Source of the DNA: Agapanthus africanus
Taxonomy: Eukaryota; Streptophyta; Magnoliopsida; Asparagales; Amaryllidaceae
Length of the DNA: 64,000 bases
Direction of reading: 5' to 3'
Assembly: GCA_030015575.1 (NCBI GenBank)
Contig: JASDDO010000024.1
Location: forward strand, 44,788,114 to 44,852,113
Each line of letters starts with the position of its first letter. Position 1 is the first letter of the stretch. The position numbers and the translations under genes are program-made. Shown here in pieces: positions 1-11,485 of this stretch. The notes below the pieces were generated by a model. The model was not told where the DNA came from and did not search any database. It saw nothing but the letters and a program-made list of their open reading frames with translations.

Positions 1-897
1 CTCCTATACTACGATCGGTTATACTTTGGTCGTCACACAGTGTTTTCTCCGTATGGGATTTGGACATTATGTCAGACATACTGGTTACTAGATCTATGGT
101 TTTAGATCTAGATTTGGGTGGTTTCCCAATCTGGGTACTTAGACAGCATTCTAAGAGTATTTAGAATGAACGACTCCTGGCATGGTAGTGTACCTGCAGG
201 TAATGGAGTCACCCTATCTAAAGGTGTCTTACAGACTAAAGGGGAGAGGGATGTGCATGATTGGCAGATCACTTGCTTAGGTAATTGAGTCAATCATGAG
301 ATGTCAAGTACCACACCAGATGTTGTTCTTGCACTAGATGCAATAAGTTGACATTGATCCAATCCAGGAGAAACAGTCGGAAGCAGTTTTAGAACATAAG
401 TGGATGTTGTAGGGATATGATAACGACAGCCTCCTTTAGGAGACGGTTATCATTCCAGGCTTCCAAGGTGACCTGGATGGCAGAGTGGCTGTCAGAGTTA
501 TAGTTTTTCCTTCTGACGAGGGGCAGTATTTTGGACAGATGGTCTAAGGCAATACTGAGGGTGGCATGGCGCAGGATACTGATTAAGTTCAGTTGACGAT
601 ACAGTCTAAGAAGTTTGGATTTGGTGTTCATTTATGAACTAGGTCCCATCAGACATCCAGACATTCTAAGACAGGTATTGCTCATTTCGGGAGATGGCTT
701 TCTCCGCGAACTTGAGATATAGAGAGACATAGAAAGAAACATCACAGCGGATCCACTCACTGAGGCTATTCCTCGAACGCAATAGTTTCGCAAACGAGCT
801 TTGTGAGACTGACTGGTAGAGGAGTTGGGTGTTCGGTATCACACGGGCTGTGAGTATGCGGCATCGCAATAATTAGCCTTGAGTGCAAGTGGGAGAT
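1..897 (+). pseudogene. Ty1/copia pol remnant (RT end and RNase H), element COP
   Basis: Broken 3' end of a copia polyprotein; the rest lies left of the window. Translated in shifting frames it shows a relic of the late RT/RNase H region: a stretch like 'YLDSILRVF' near 140-170, 'PDVVLALDAIS' near 320-350, a GGAVFWTD-like block near 520, and 'NITADPLTEAIP' around 744-782, matching the C-terminal copia RNase H signature (N-x-A-D-P-L-T-K-A-L-P in intact members). Frameshifts and stops are frequent, so no product is made. It ends in a purine-rich tract (about 884-897) that directly abuts the LTR, as in copia elements. The lineage within copia cannot be called. Confidence 0.75.
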
Positions 898-3121
898 TGT
901 TGGAGATAGTGCCCTCAGAGTCAATTATTGGATCACAGGAACGTGATTGCAATGATTGAGGGAGGACCTATCCCGGTAGGACAGTCTTACTCGAGATGAT
1001 AGTATGCTATCTGGTTTATCTTTATCATCGTGTACTGCTTTAGATGACCTGGCATGTCGCTATTACACGTTGATAGAGCCCCTAGGATTCTTGCTTGACT
1101 GCCGGCAGTATGATGGCGATCATATACGTGGGAGCTGGTAGTCTATAAGCACATCCTTAAAAGGTCCCTAGTCGTAGGAGTTTCGAGACAGGGCATCGAT
1201 TCTCCAGAGTAGACTAGTGTATACAGTCGAGACCCCGACGAGGGGCGGTGGCCGGTCTCACAAGCCACTGGTGTCAGTTGGTTCACCTAAGATGTATACA
1301 GGTGCTCATTGGGTTATGAGTACACCGGACAGGACTCGCCGGGAACCTGCCAGTTGGGATTATACCAGACGTCAGATAGCAGTTCCCTGGTGACATGTGT
1401 ACAGGTTAGTTCATTGACCTGGGGATCGTCATTTGTCTCGTGTGAGTTCCCACTGTACTTTGATTACTACCCTACCACGGCTCAAAGGAGTCGTGCAAAC
1501 AGGTTTTAGTTGGGTATAGTCCCGAGCCACATGGAGGCAGTGAGCGGATCTTCAGGGGTTCGTCTCTCCCGGTATTGGGGGTGAGGTCGCGCTGTGTCTA
1601 GGAGAGCCATTACGCAAAGCCCTCGGCCGAGGCAGGGGATTTACTGGTAGGTATTCCAGTAGTATCTCAGGGCGTTCTGGGCTATACTCCGACACGACTT
1701 GTACCGCTTTTGGGGGTCTGACTTTTACCAACCCCCTAGGCCCGACATGCGATACTCATAGACGAATGGACCGGACTGTACGGATATTGTCACTGACAGG
1801 CTCAGTTGGGTGTCGGGGTGAGCTTCCTCATCGACGTCCCTTTTGGTCAATAGCTGGTGGCCCGTCACGTATTGGCTTATACCTCTGACGTACTAGTGGT
1901 TAAATCCACAGCCATAGTATTGACGAGTCTTTAGAGTCCACCACACTTTCAGTTACTCAAGCTTTCGGGCGAAACGCTGTAGAGGCCGTATGGAGATATG
2001 GCAGGGTCCGATCAGATACGTGCGGTATTGCACGGATCAGGATCGGACAATTTTGTACTAGTGGCCGTATAGTTATATGGCAGGGTTCGATCTGATACGT
2101 GCGGTATTACACTGATCAGGATCGAACGGATATTACTAGCCGGCTTTGGCTTAAGCCGGTCCTAGTTTAGTACAGTGTAGATTTTGTCTCATTGCATTTG
2201 TATCCGGACGGAATACAGATGCGGGTGTGTATGCACAGTGTCGGGGTTTTCCTATAATTTATTACGGGACCAGTTTTCTGGAGTTGCCAGTTTGCATTCC
2301 GTTCCGGCCGGTTTTTCCTTTGTTCTTTCCCGGCCGGACTTTTCCGATGGAGGGGGTAATTTGCAGTTTTGCAAATTACATTTGTGGAGGGGGTTTCTTG
2401 CAAATGTATTCATTATGATAGGATTAGAATCTTTCATCCATGATGGTGCATTTAATGAGATTAGAAAGGGTATGGGTTTGATGTAAGTTTGTTATGATAA
2501 TGTTTTGGATGTGGTCACCATTCTCTTTATCCTACACTCACCTTCCTTCTAAGGTTATGGTTTCATATTCTTTTCCTCCACCATTCTTCTCACTTGATGA
2601 AAATGGTTGAAGACATTTTTAGAGAGAAGAAGAAAAAGAGAGCTTCATCTTGAGAGTTTCATTCTTGATCTCATTTTCATGGTAGAAAAATGCAAGCACC
2701 ATTTTTCTATTCTTGATTCCTCCATCACCATGGCAACAAACCCCAAATGAGATATAGCCTCTACACTACACATTCTACAGCATATCTTGAGCATGTCGAG
2801 TTGCCGGCTTCATGCCCGAGTTGCCTCGGTATTGAGGCGGGAGCCCGTAAAAGACGCAGGCGATGTGGTGCCCTTTCCGGCGAGGAGGCGACGATATGGA
2901 GACAAGACTTTCCGCGGGAGATCGGGACGATGAAGAGAAGACCGGAGGACTCGGATCACTCGGTATACTTCTCTTCCCATCTCTTGATTGCTAGCATTAG
3001 GTTAATGGTAAACGATCCGGGTTTTCATTGTCCGCGGTAGCGCCGGTTTCCGAGTAAGGAAAATTTTTGATTCCGCATTTTGGCCTCGAGTACGAGGCCG
3101 GGGCGCTGCCGTGGCGCAACA
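898..3121 (+). repeat. COP 3' LTR
   Basis: Begins TGTTG right after the polypurine tract and ends CAACA, a 5-bp terminal inverted repeat typical of copia LTRs. Length 2224 bp, long for copia. The right end is set by the return of ATH-A gag reading on the - strand just after 3121; the expected target duplication would start TGATA (3122-3126), but its partner is outside the window. No coding region is supported inside. It holds a duplicated hairpin (1984-2141). Confidence 0.7.
1984..2141. repeat. Tandem 79-bp duplication containing a hairpin
   Basis: Two adjacent copies, starting at 1984 and 2063. Each can fold: copy 1 has outer arms GTCCGATC and GATCGGAC, copy 2 has GTTCGATC and GATCGAAC. The C-to-T change in one arm is matched by G-to-A in the other. 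Inner parts (GATACGTGC against GCACGGATC in copy 1) add imperfect pairing. Confidence 0.75.
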
Positions 3122-3883
3122 TGATAGACATTCAAAACCGAAGTTATGGGATTCAATTGGGGATGGGTAAGTTTGATTTGGAAGTGTGTACAGCTCACTC
3201 TCACCACTCAAATTCTCAATCTGTCCAACCGCCTCATCATACATTGGAAAATTTGGAGCTAGTTGGAAACTAGCTACCGGGTCACTACGTTGTATAAGGG
3301 CGGCCATGGACGCATTCAAATCCCTCATCTGCTATCTCAACGCTACCAAAAAATATTCCAACGACTGTTTCAGACTAGACATGGGTTGTGACGGGATTTC
3401 AGTAAAATATTCAAAGTTGTTTGGATACTGGAAACTCCCAAATGGTTGTGTAGAAGCAATGTCTAGGGAAGGTGCGAAAGTCGGGTATGACTGGTAGGAA
3501 TTGAATGGTTGGACAGGAGTAGGATCAACATTTGGATAAAAAAATGAATAGACTTGTTGATCCCAAGAACTGGAAGTGCTGAAAGGAGTGAAAGATCGGT
3601 TACGAGATAGTTCAATATGTTCAGCAATAGACATGGATTTCGAAGTTACAACAGGACTCAAAAAAGGAGTATCAACGTAATAAGGCGGTGAAGGTTGAAA
3701 TGGTTGATACAAAGTGGATTTCGGAGTGCAACTGTTTCTCTTAGATGCGTCTATTCGATCTTTCAAAGAAATTTTGGGCATGGAAGGGTCGTCCGAAATT
3801 CGACCAAAACAATGCTCGTAGGAAGTAATGTCTGGTTGAGGGTACCAAAGTTCGGCAAGAGTTTTGCGAGGTGGGGTACCCAT
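3122..3883 (-). pseudogene. ATH-A gag N-terminal remnant, cut by COP
   Basis: The - strand frame starts at an ATG at 3881-3883 (MGTPPRKTLAEL...) and is open for 183 codons to a stop at 3332-3334. Further gag-like sequence (PVASFQLAPNFPMYDE, then a Ser/Pro/Tyr-rich stretch) continues to 3122, where COP interrupts it. It lies 1.1 kb downstream of a tRNA-Asp type primer site and an LTR, which places it as gag. The sequence is low in recognisable domains, and it differs from the gag of ATH-B, C and D, so ATH-A may be a separate subfamily. The capsid core, protease and pol would lie left of the window. Confidence 0.6.
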
Positions 3884-5008
3884 GATGTGATGAGAGAAAG
3901 GAGAAGAAAAACAATGTGATGATTTTTTTATTTTTTATTTTTAAAATTTTTTTTTATAAAAAAAATTGTTTGTTTTTGGAGTTTTGAAATTTTTGAAAGT
4001 GTTTATTTTTAGAAAGAGTTTTGCAAAACTTTGTACGGAACTACGGCACAATTTCAAACAATCACAATTTATACATGCATAATCAAGCCTAGAGCTAGGG
4101 TTTCCTAAGTCAACTAGACTGCTCCTAACTGTTCCAAAGTGAAAAGTTGTGAGATATCCCTCAAATCGCCTCTTCACCGCCAATTGTGGCCAGGTAAGCA
4201 CAAATAAAGAAAGGAGGGACCCGCTCACGAATCACCGTGAGACGGGCCTTTTAAATTACCTTTCCTACTTGTTTAGCCTAGGCACCACAAAATCAGGTTT
4301 AGATAAACGACCGATTGCCCACAACCTTCCTCTGTCCTAATGAGTGCGACAGTCCTTATTGGCTGAGTCTAAATATATATTTTTTTAATTAACTCGAGAG
4401 TTGATGCATATGTTTTTTGTGATTTTTGGGGTCCTAGGAAGGGTAATGGATTCCCCACCCAATCTTGATTGGTGTTATAGCCTCTTAAAAGTCCATTTTA
4501 AAAATGGAAAGCAGTAAACACACAAAATCTAAAACAGTTGCAAATTTTTTTTATTTGGCAGCACAAAGAATCCTGCACAAAAACAATTTATTGGAGAGGG
4601 AGAAAAATTTTGCGCAAAGAACCCTGCAGGAAAATTTTTCAGTGGAGTTTAGAGGGTAGAAGAGAGGAAAAAATACTTACAGAGAATTTAGGGATACTGA
4701 CGTCACTGGTTGACCGTGGTTCCGCGGTCAACTACATATATCCACCGCTGTTCCACGGTGGTTCTGTTAGTTTGGATCTCCAAAAATTTTCTGTTTGTTG
4801 TTATGATTCTCTTCTGTCTGTTCAGATCTTCTGTTTATTGATTTGTTCACTGGATTTTTCCAGATCTGAATCTGTCCTTCTTTTCCTGCGCAATTCACAC
4901 AATACCTATCAAAAAGAACAAGATGAATTTTTTTATTTTTTTTTGTTTTAAAATTTTTCAATTTTTATTTTTTAACCCGAAATTACACAAAGAAAGAGAC
5001 TACCGTCT
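3884..5008 (-). other. ATH-A untranslated leader
   Basis: Non-coding stretch between primer site and gag. It contains a block shared with ATH-B, C and D: a TGGGG...CCCCA element near 4428-4465, a block around 4305-4355 and a GC-rich hairpin pair at 4710-4763 (arms GTTGACCG/CGGTCAAC, then CCACCG/CGGTGG). AT-rich runs near 3920-3965 and 4930-4975. No gene seen. Confidence 0.6.
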
Positions 5009-5025
5009 CCCCGGCAACGGTGCCA
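5009..5025 (-). other. ATH-A primer binding site (tRNA-Asp type)
   Basis: Read on the - strand it is TGGCACCGTTGCCGGGG, 16 of 17 identical to the complement of the plant tRNA-Asp 3' end used by Athila elements (canonical TGGCGCCGTTGCCGGGG). Two bases separate it from the LTR end, as in ATH-B, C and D. Confidence 0.85.
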
Positions 5026-5027
5026 TT

Positions 5028-6462
5028 TGATTGTAGAGATTTTGTGCGTATGCGTTTTAAAATCAAAGTTAAGAATACCGCAATCAATAACGGTGTCTCT
5101 TGGTAGCTAGCCTGTTGAGTAAGGGTCAGTCCACAGGGAGATGGATTCATTTTCTTTATATTCTAACGAGTTAATCCGATCAAGTAGGGTTTTGTTTTAC
5201 ATCTAAGAATGAGATTAAATTGATTAAAAGTCTTGCTATGGTTAGGATTAGGTTAGTTTGGAAAAAGGATTCTACCACTGCTTTCAATGCCCTAATGAAG
5301 AATATAGGTGTTAGGGTAATAGTCAACAAAGGGGATTAGCACGACTGGGAAGAAACTAAGTTTCTTCCCTTTGGTCCTTGTCCATCCTTTCTTAACTCTT
5401 AGCCCTAACCTCTATTTAAATCAATCACAACCGGTCTAACTAGGGAATCACCGCTACCTCGTGGGATAGGGTGCCTTAGTGAGCGGTGTGTGATTCATTT
5501 AAATAGAGTCCGTATTGATTAAAATTATGGGGGAAAAGAAAGGAGTGAGAGATTTCCTTCTCTCAAACCTTCCTGATCCTAACCTTAACAAGTGAGGAAT
5601 TACTCACTCATTAGGGTATTAACAATAGAATTCATTTTTTAAATAAATTTTTATATTAGAAAACTAAAGTGCAAATATTAAGGAAACCGATAAAAAAATG
5701 CAAGAATTAAATTCAGAAAAAGAATGCGAGATAAAAATAAAAATACATTTCTTTATTGATGCACTCTTGAACGATTACAATGGAATTGAAATTTAGACTA
5801 GAAATTAAAAAGAGGCATCTCAAAAGAGGCACCCAAAAGAGGCACAAATTATTTGGCTTTGAGCCTTCCTATTTATAGATAGGCAAAACTCTAGGTTTAC
5901 ATTCTGATCCATACATGAAATTACAAAACAACCCCAAAGACCGAGTCAAAGCACCGACTCCCACCGACACGCACCGACACGTGCTTTGCACGGCCGTGGA
6001 ACCGCGGCCATAAGCCTTGTTTGGCTGCGGATCCGCGGCCGTATGGTGGGGTCTCTGTCTCAAATCTTTAGGGCTGCTTCATGTTGCATTTTACTTCTGG
6101 TTTCTTCACTTGGTTTCTCAGAATATCTTCTATTTTCTTCCATATTTCCACAGTGCAGAATGTTGTGGACTTTTACCGTTCGCTTCATGTTGAAGTCTTG
6201 AATCTTATGCTGCTCTCATACGTTGTGCAATCGAACTGTTCATTGATCTTCATTTGTTCCTTAAACTGTAGGCGGCATCATAAAGATTCTTCTATTTGTT
6301 GGTCGCAGTCTCACTTTTGTAGCGTTTTTTTACCATTTTCACTGTATTGTTCCGAGAACCTGCAACATGCAACTATTTAGCAGACATGAATCAAAAGCAC
6401 CTATTTATTTGCAATATGATTAAGAATGGGGAATATAATAATGCAAAAATCTGATATGAACA
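5028..6462 (-). repeat. ATH-A 5' LTR
   Basis: Reads TGATTGTAGAG... to ...GATATGAACA on the + strand; in element orientation TGTTCA...CAATCA. The inner end is fixed by the primer site. The outer end is inferred from similarity to the ATH-C LTR end and from the change to TAT-0 sequence at 6463. Length 1435 bp, close to ATH-C (1450/1458). It shares with ATH-B/C the block 'CAATCAATAACGGTGTC' near 5081-5097. GC-rich palindromes lie at 5989-6042. Confidence 0.75.
5870..5877 (-). promoter_or_regulatory. TATA box of ATH-A LTR
   Basis: TATAAATA in element orientation, about 590 bp into the LTR; ATH-B, C and D have a TATA motif at a comparable place. Confidence 0.55.
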
Positions 6463-7926
6463 CTCACGTGTATTTCACGTAAGGCACTGGCCTTCTATTT
6501 TGAGCGCCCAGGAAGCATGTGAGGCGCTGAGTCTTTTTGGACGCTTACGTGGGAAGCACATGGCGCGTTGGGTTTCATTTAAAGGAATCTTTTGGGCGCT
6601 CACGTGGGAAGCACGTGAGGCGCTGAGTTCCATTTAAAAGAATCTTTTGGGTGCTCACGTATGAAGCACGTGAGACGCTAAGTCTTTTTCTTTGGTGATG
6701 TTTTCTGAAGAAGTTTTAACTTCTTTTAATGACATTTTAACTATTAATGATCTCTGTTTTGGAGATCTGAGACCGGTTTATTAGAGAACTAAGTTCTTCT
6801 GTTTTTTGTAAGAACAAATTTTTTTATATAGGGTTAAACCATGTTTATAAAGAATTAAAAAACTAGAAAATGTATCTTTATTTCTTTTAGATCTAGTTCT
6901 TTTTCCTAAATTTTGAGGTTGGAGAACATAATCTTCCTGATGAGAATTAAATTCTCAACTTGTGGAGAGATTTGCTTTTCAAATCTCAGATCAGGAGAAG
7001 AACTAAGTTCTTTTTGTGGAGGATTAAACCCTTATTTTCTTTATACTAGGTAAAAGAGATACATTTTATCTCTACTTTTTCTTTACCTAGGGTTTTTTGA
7101 AGGGCAAGGATCTTTCTTCTTCAGAAGAGAATTGAATTCTCGGTTTTGTTAGGGCAAGAAGCTTGAGGGGTTCCTCCTCCTTTTTTTTTTTTTTGAAGTC
7201 TCATATCTTTTATATAGGAGAGTCAAATTTGTTGACTAGTTTGAGAAAATCTCTCATTTGAGAAATACTAATTGATTTTAGTTGGCCTCAAAAATTATTT
7301 GGGGGATTTTATCCACCGTTGGATTTTTAATCCGGTGAATTTCTGTTTTACAGAATATTTATTCTTGTTTTTGACAAGATTAGGGATATATTTTTCCATA
7401 TACAGAATTTAATTCTGTCAAACGGTGATTTTTAATCACCATTGGATTTTAATCCAAGGGTGTTTTGTTTAACAGAGCACAATCTTTCTTTTAGAAAGAT
7501 TGGGGAAATATATTTCCAAAATAGAATTTAATTCTATCATTGGATTTTTTTATCCAACCAAGAATATCTTTCTCACTTAGAAAGATTAGGGCGATATTTT
7601 CTCCTAATAGAATTTAATTCTATCATTTGATGATTTATCATCACCATTGGATGTTTGGTCCAACGACTCTATTTAACAGAGAATATCCCAGGTTTTAAGG
7701 AAATAATTTCCATGTAGAATTTAATTCTACCAGCTTTAGTTTGGGCGCTGGTGCTCATGTGCTATGCATGTGGGCGCTCACATGAACTGTACGTGAGGTG
7801 TCGATGTAGAATTTAATCCTATAGGAGGCCAGCACTGGCGCTCACATGGGGAGCACGTGAGGTGATGTCTCATTGGGTTTAAACAGAGCTTAGCTCTTAT
7901 TATTATGTTTAATTAATAGGGGAACA
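6463..7926. repeat. TAT-0: LTR-like block of a diverged Tat-type element, broken by ATH-A
   Basis: Non-coding. It resembles the TAT-1 LTR: shared stretches around CCACCGTTGGAT, TCTGTTTTACAGA and TTCTTGTTTT (7310-7380 against 18658-18720), and an AGAGCTTAGCTCT at about 7885. It ends GGGGAACA at 7926, like the TAT-1 LTR terminus GGGGAAACA, and gag of ATH-B resumes right after. So a Tat-type element entered ATH-B and was later split by ATH-A at 6463. It is packed with short inverted repeats (GAATTTAATTC, TTGGATTTTAATCCAA, GGTGATTTTTAATCACC). Confidence 0.6.
6496..6685. repeat. Three tandem G-box repeats in TAT-0
   Basis: Three degenerate units of about 70-80 bp, each with a 'GCGCTCACGTGGGAAGCACG' type core followed by GTGAGGCGC and a CATTTAAA-GAATC tail. 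The core carries one or two CACGTG G-boxes (plant bZIP/bHLH sites), arranged as an inverted repeat. Confidence 0.55.
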
Positions 7927-8881
7927 AAAACATTAGTTTGTTCTTGACCTTTAGACTGAGGATTGAAAGGACATTCTTCAATTAAATGTGACGAGTCAAA
8001 AAAAGCAGCCACACACGGTTTTGGGGAGAGTAACTTGGTTTAGGGAGGCTGAAGAGAATTTGCTCTCAATAGCTTCGAGCTTCTTTTGCATCGCAGCCAT
8101 TTTGGCTTTCATTGCGATGAAAGCGTCGAGCTGATGGATACCTGCCCTAGATGAAGACGAAGATGATATTGTTGGTCTTGTGCTCTCCCACTGTGGTGTT
8201 TGTTCGACGAGATCTTCAAGAAATTGCCACGCCTCCTTGGCGGATTTTGACATGAAATGACATTGACAAATGGTTTCTAGCATTTATTTTTTCGCTGGAT
8301 TAACACCCTCATACATAATTTGGCAAAGTTGCCATTTTCGAATCCGTGATGAGGGCATTGGTCAAGGAGATCTTTGAACCTTTCAAAATATTTCCAAAAG
8401 GGTTCGTTGGGAAGTTGGGCAAACTGGTTGATCTCGCTCCTAATACGGGCAGTCTTATGATTATGATAAAATCTCTTAAGGAATGCTTTAACAAATTCAT
8501 CTCAATTGGTGATAGAATGTGAGGAGGTGCTATAAAGCCACTTCTCTGCGAGATCGCACAAGGTAAAAGGAGAATACGTAATCGCATAGCATCCCCTGAA
8601 AGTTTGGTGGTGCTCATCATTGCACATACATTTTGAAAGTTGGTTATAAAAACGTAGGCATCCTCAGATTCAAGCCCGTGAAATTTGGGCAACAAGTTGA
8701 TGAATTGGGGTTTAATTTCAAAGTTATCCCCATTGGCTGGTGGAAGAGACAGACATGTAGGAAGGGGTTCGCGTGTGGGGTAGCATCGGTCTTGGAGAGC
8801 GATGCATGGTGGATTTTAAGTTTGCACACCTAGAGGTGGTGGCAACGTGGTGTTGTTAAAACCCGGTGGAGGTCCTTCCAT
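7927..8881 (-). pseudogene. ATH-B gag remnant
   Basis: Frameshifted gag of the same family as ATH-C and ATH-D. From the ATG at 8879-8881 (MEGPPPGFNNTTLPPP) it runs through a proline-rich N-terminus, the capsid core (LLPKFHGLESEDAYVFI at about 8650-8698), a second part (MLETICQCHFMSK, 8244-8283), a coiled-coil-like stretch (AAMQKKLEAIESKF) and the zinc-knuckle region near 7950-8030 (CGCFF...HLIEEC: the second Cys of CX2CX4HX4C is Phe). The TAT-0 end at 7926 cuts it. At least two frameshifts lie in the capsid part near 8284-8560. Confidence 0.75.
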
Positions 8882-9949
8882 CTCGGGAGACGTGGTAGGT
8901 GGAGGAGAAAAATAAGGTTTTGCTTTGACAACGTGGACTAAACGGGCACTAGAATCCCATGTCTAGCCGAACATGCACTAAGCGGGTTTAGTGCACGTGG
9001 CAGCGTGCGATAAAGTGGTGAGAACGATTTTAAAAAGGTTTTGCTTTGACAAGAGTGACGGACGCAAGACTTGACTCAACCAATCACAAAATGCATAATC
9101 AGTCTCTAGAGCTATGGTCACCTGGGTCAAATCACTAGACCGCTCCTAAACTTCTGAAGGAAAAGACGTAGGATAAATTCTCTATCATCTCCTTATCAAT
9201 CTTGCAGTTAGATAAGTGTCAGGTATGTGGGAGGTCTCCGCTATACGAATCACCGAAATAGCGGGCCTAATTAAGTAAACCGCTTTGCTTAGTCACACTT
9301 TCCTTAGACACCACAAGAAAAATGCAGATAAGTAATAGATTACCCATGACCCTTCTTTGTCCTAATTGAGCGCGATTGACTTTAGAGGATTGATCTAGAT
9401 ATTTTTTATTAATATAGGGTGATGCGTATACTTGTCTGTGATTTGTGGGGCCTAAGAAGGTGATGAAATCCCCACCTAATCTGAATTTGGGTTTCTTGCC
9501 CATTAATGTCCGTTTAAAATATGCAAAACAATCCAAAATCTAAAACATGCAAAAATATTTTTTAGCGGCGTTGTTTGTAAAGAATCCTACAAGTAAAAAT
9601 AATTTATTGGAGCTTTAGAGGAGAGAGAAAGATGTTAAAATAATTCCAGAAAAATTTGGGGGCCTAACTCCCTAGTCGTGGTTCAACCACTAAATGAGCC
9701 AATTGGCCGCGGTTCCGCCGCCTTCTGGTGGAATCACTTCTCCAGATTTTTGGACAGCACTCCAATGCTTTTCTGGTCTTATTTGATGGTCTCTGAATCT
9801 CTGTTGATTCGCTCCAATTGCTCCAGATTTCTTACAAAACTCGCACAAGAATCGTTAAAAACACAAAATGCGGTTTTTATTTCTCTTTTTATTTTTTCTG
9901 GTTTTTTTAGAAATCAACCCGAATAACAAGAAAAATATTGCTATCATCT
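8882..9949 (-). other. ATH-B untranslated leader
   Basis: Non-coding leader like those of ATH-C and D. It has an inverted repeat near 8972-8995 (GCACTAAG, CGGG, TTTAGTGC on the + strand), the conserved GTGGGG/CCCCAC element at 9446-9477, and a GC-rich CCGCGGTTCCGCCGCC stretch at about 9708-9723. Confidence 0.65.
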
Positions 9950-9966
9950 TCCCAGCAACGGCGCCA
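9950..9966 (-). other. ATH-B primer binding site (tRNA-Asp type)
   Basis: TGGCGCCGTTGCTGGGA on the - strand: matches the tRNA-Asp complement except for two positions. Two bases separate it from the LTR at 9969. Confidence 0.8.
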
Positions 9967-9968
9967 TT

Positions 9969-11481
9969 TGATTGATGTGAAAAACCGAGTTTATGTGTGT
10001 CCTAAATACCTCAATCAATAACGGTGTCGCAATAACTAACCGATAGTGAGTACGGGTCGTCTACAGGAAAATGGTGAATTACTTATCTTGTTTTAGACGA
10101 GTTAATAAAAAATGTGGGATTTTCTCATTTTATAGTAAGGAGATTTAAAAATTTATAAGAAAAGGGCTTGCAGGGTTTATCGGATTGAGTAGTTAATGGA
10201 TAAAGTTTTAAAAATAATTCTTTTTATCTTTTAATTATTTAATACTAGAGAAATAGCGATGAAGGTAAATTAGGGTTCTTGGAGGGATTAGGGTTTTTCT
10301 CTACTGACCCTATCCTTCCATTGACCCGTATTTATCTCAAGCCCTCAACAAAGTAAGTATTAACGAATCGCAAATCGTGATCGTAACTATCATGAATTGA
10401 TAGCACGTCAGAATAAGAGGGTTAGGACTCCCTTTGCTAAAGTTTATAAAAATTAAAGCTTAAAACTAAATTAAGAGATTTTTTTATCCATTATACTACC
10501 CTATCCTTCAAATCCTAACAAGCAAGAATTACTCGCTCGTTGGGATAAACGAAGTAAATAAGGAAAGATAGAAGATTAATGAACTCATAAAAAATAACTA
10601 AAAATAAAAGTGCGGAAAGTAAATGCAGAAAATAAATGCGGAAAGTAATGAGACAAGATTTAAAAAACTATATTTTATTGAATAAACAATTGCATTGCAG
10701 AATTTGATTGCTGAAAAATTAAACCACAAACCCTAGTTTGCTCGATCGGTAGATGATAATAACCCTATTTGCTCTCTGTCCATTTTATATGCTCTCGGTC
10801 CTTAAAACCCTCGATGTTATCTTAAAGTATGTGAAAAAACGATCAAGCCCCTGAAAATTCACATCCAACGACCCTTGCTTGACCGCGCTTCCACTGCCCT
10901 TTCCCTCATTTAGCCGCGGATCCGCCGCCCTTTAGTGTGATCTCGCCCCTATACTCGTGTTATCTTCTCGTGATGTTATGAGATTTTTCTGATAAAAATA
11001 TTTTGAAAATATCTCTTTCTCTCTGCAGTTGCGAGTTTCTTCAATGTGCTCCTAACATTCGGCAAATTTGGTTTGCTAATTCGATTTGATTTGATCTCCT
11101 CGATTCTCTTTGCAGTCTTGAACTGATTTATTATTTTAAACCTGCAAAATATATCAAATCAAATTGTTAGTAGCATTTAGTTTATTTAAGATAATATTCC
11201 AACCAATTAAATTACGGATATGTTATCTTAATAATAATGGTCAAGAATATTTGATATGATATGATATGCATATTTTAATAATTATAAATCTCATGGATAT
11301 ATTATTTAAATATGATATGCATATATTTCCCCATTTCTATTAATTATAAATTAAGAAACATATGACAAAATCTTTTTACAAATAAACCCACATATATTCT
11401 TAAATTACAAATAACACCTTTTAGTAATTAATAATAGTAGGGAAAATGAGCGTACAAATATACAATAAATATGACTAATCA
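9969..11481 (-). repeat. ATH-B 5' LTR
   Basis: Starts TGATTGATG next to the primer site and is inferred to end ...GACTAATCA at 11481, by analogy with the ATH-D LTR (TGATCAGTCG... in element orientation). Length 1513 bp. TATA-like ATATAAAA on the - strand at 10783-10790. It carries CCGCGGATCC at about 10914. No coding region. The 3' half of the element lies beyond the TAT-0 insertion, outside the window. Confidence 0.7.
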
Positions 11482-11485
11482 TTTC

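Noticed and set aside
2184..3040. Small frames in the COP LTR on both strands
   Set aside because: Overlapping on opposite strands, no domain, inside an LTR; treated as chance.
5986..6380. Frames rich in Leu/Ser/Phe in the ATH-A LTR
   Set aside because: Pyrimidine-rich LTR sequence, no counterpart in the ATH-C LTR.
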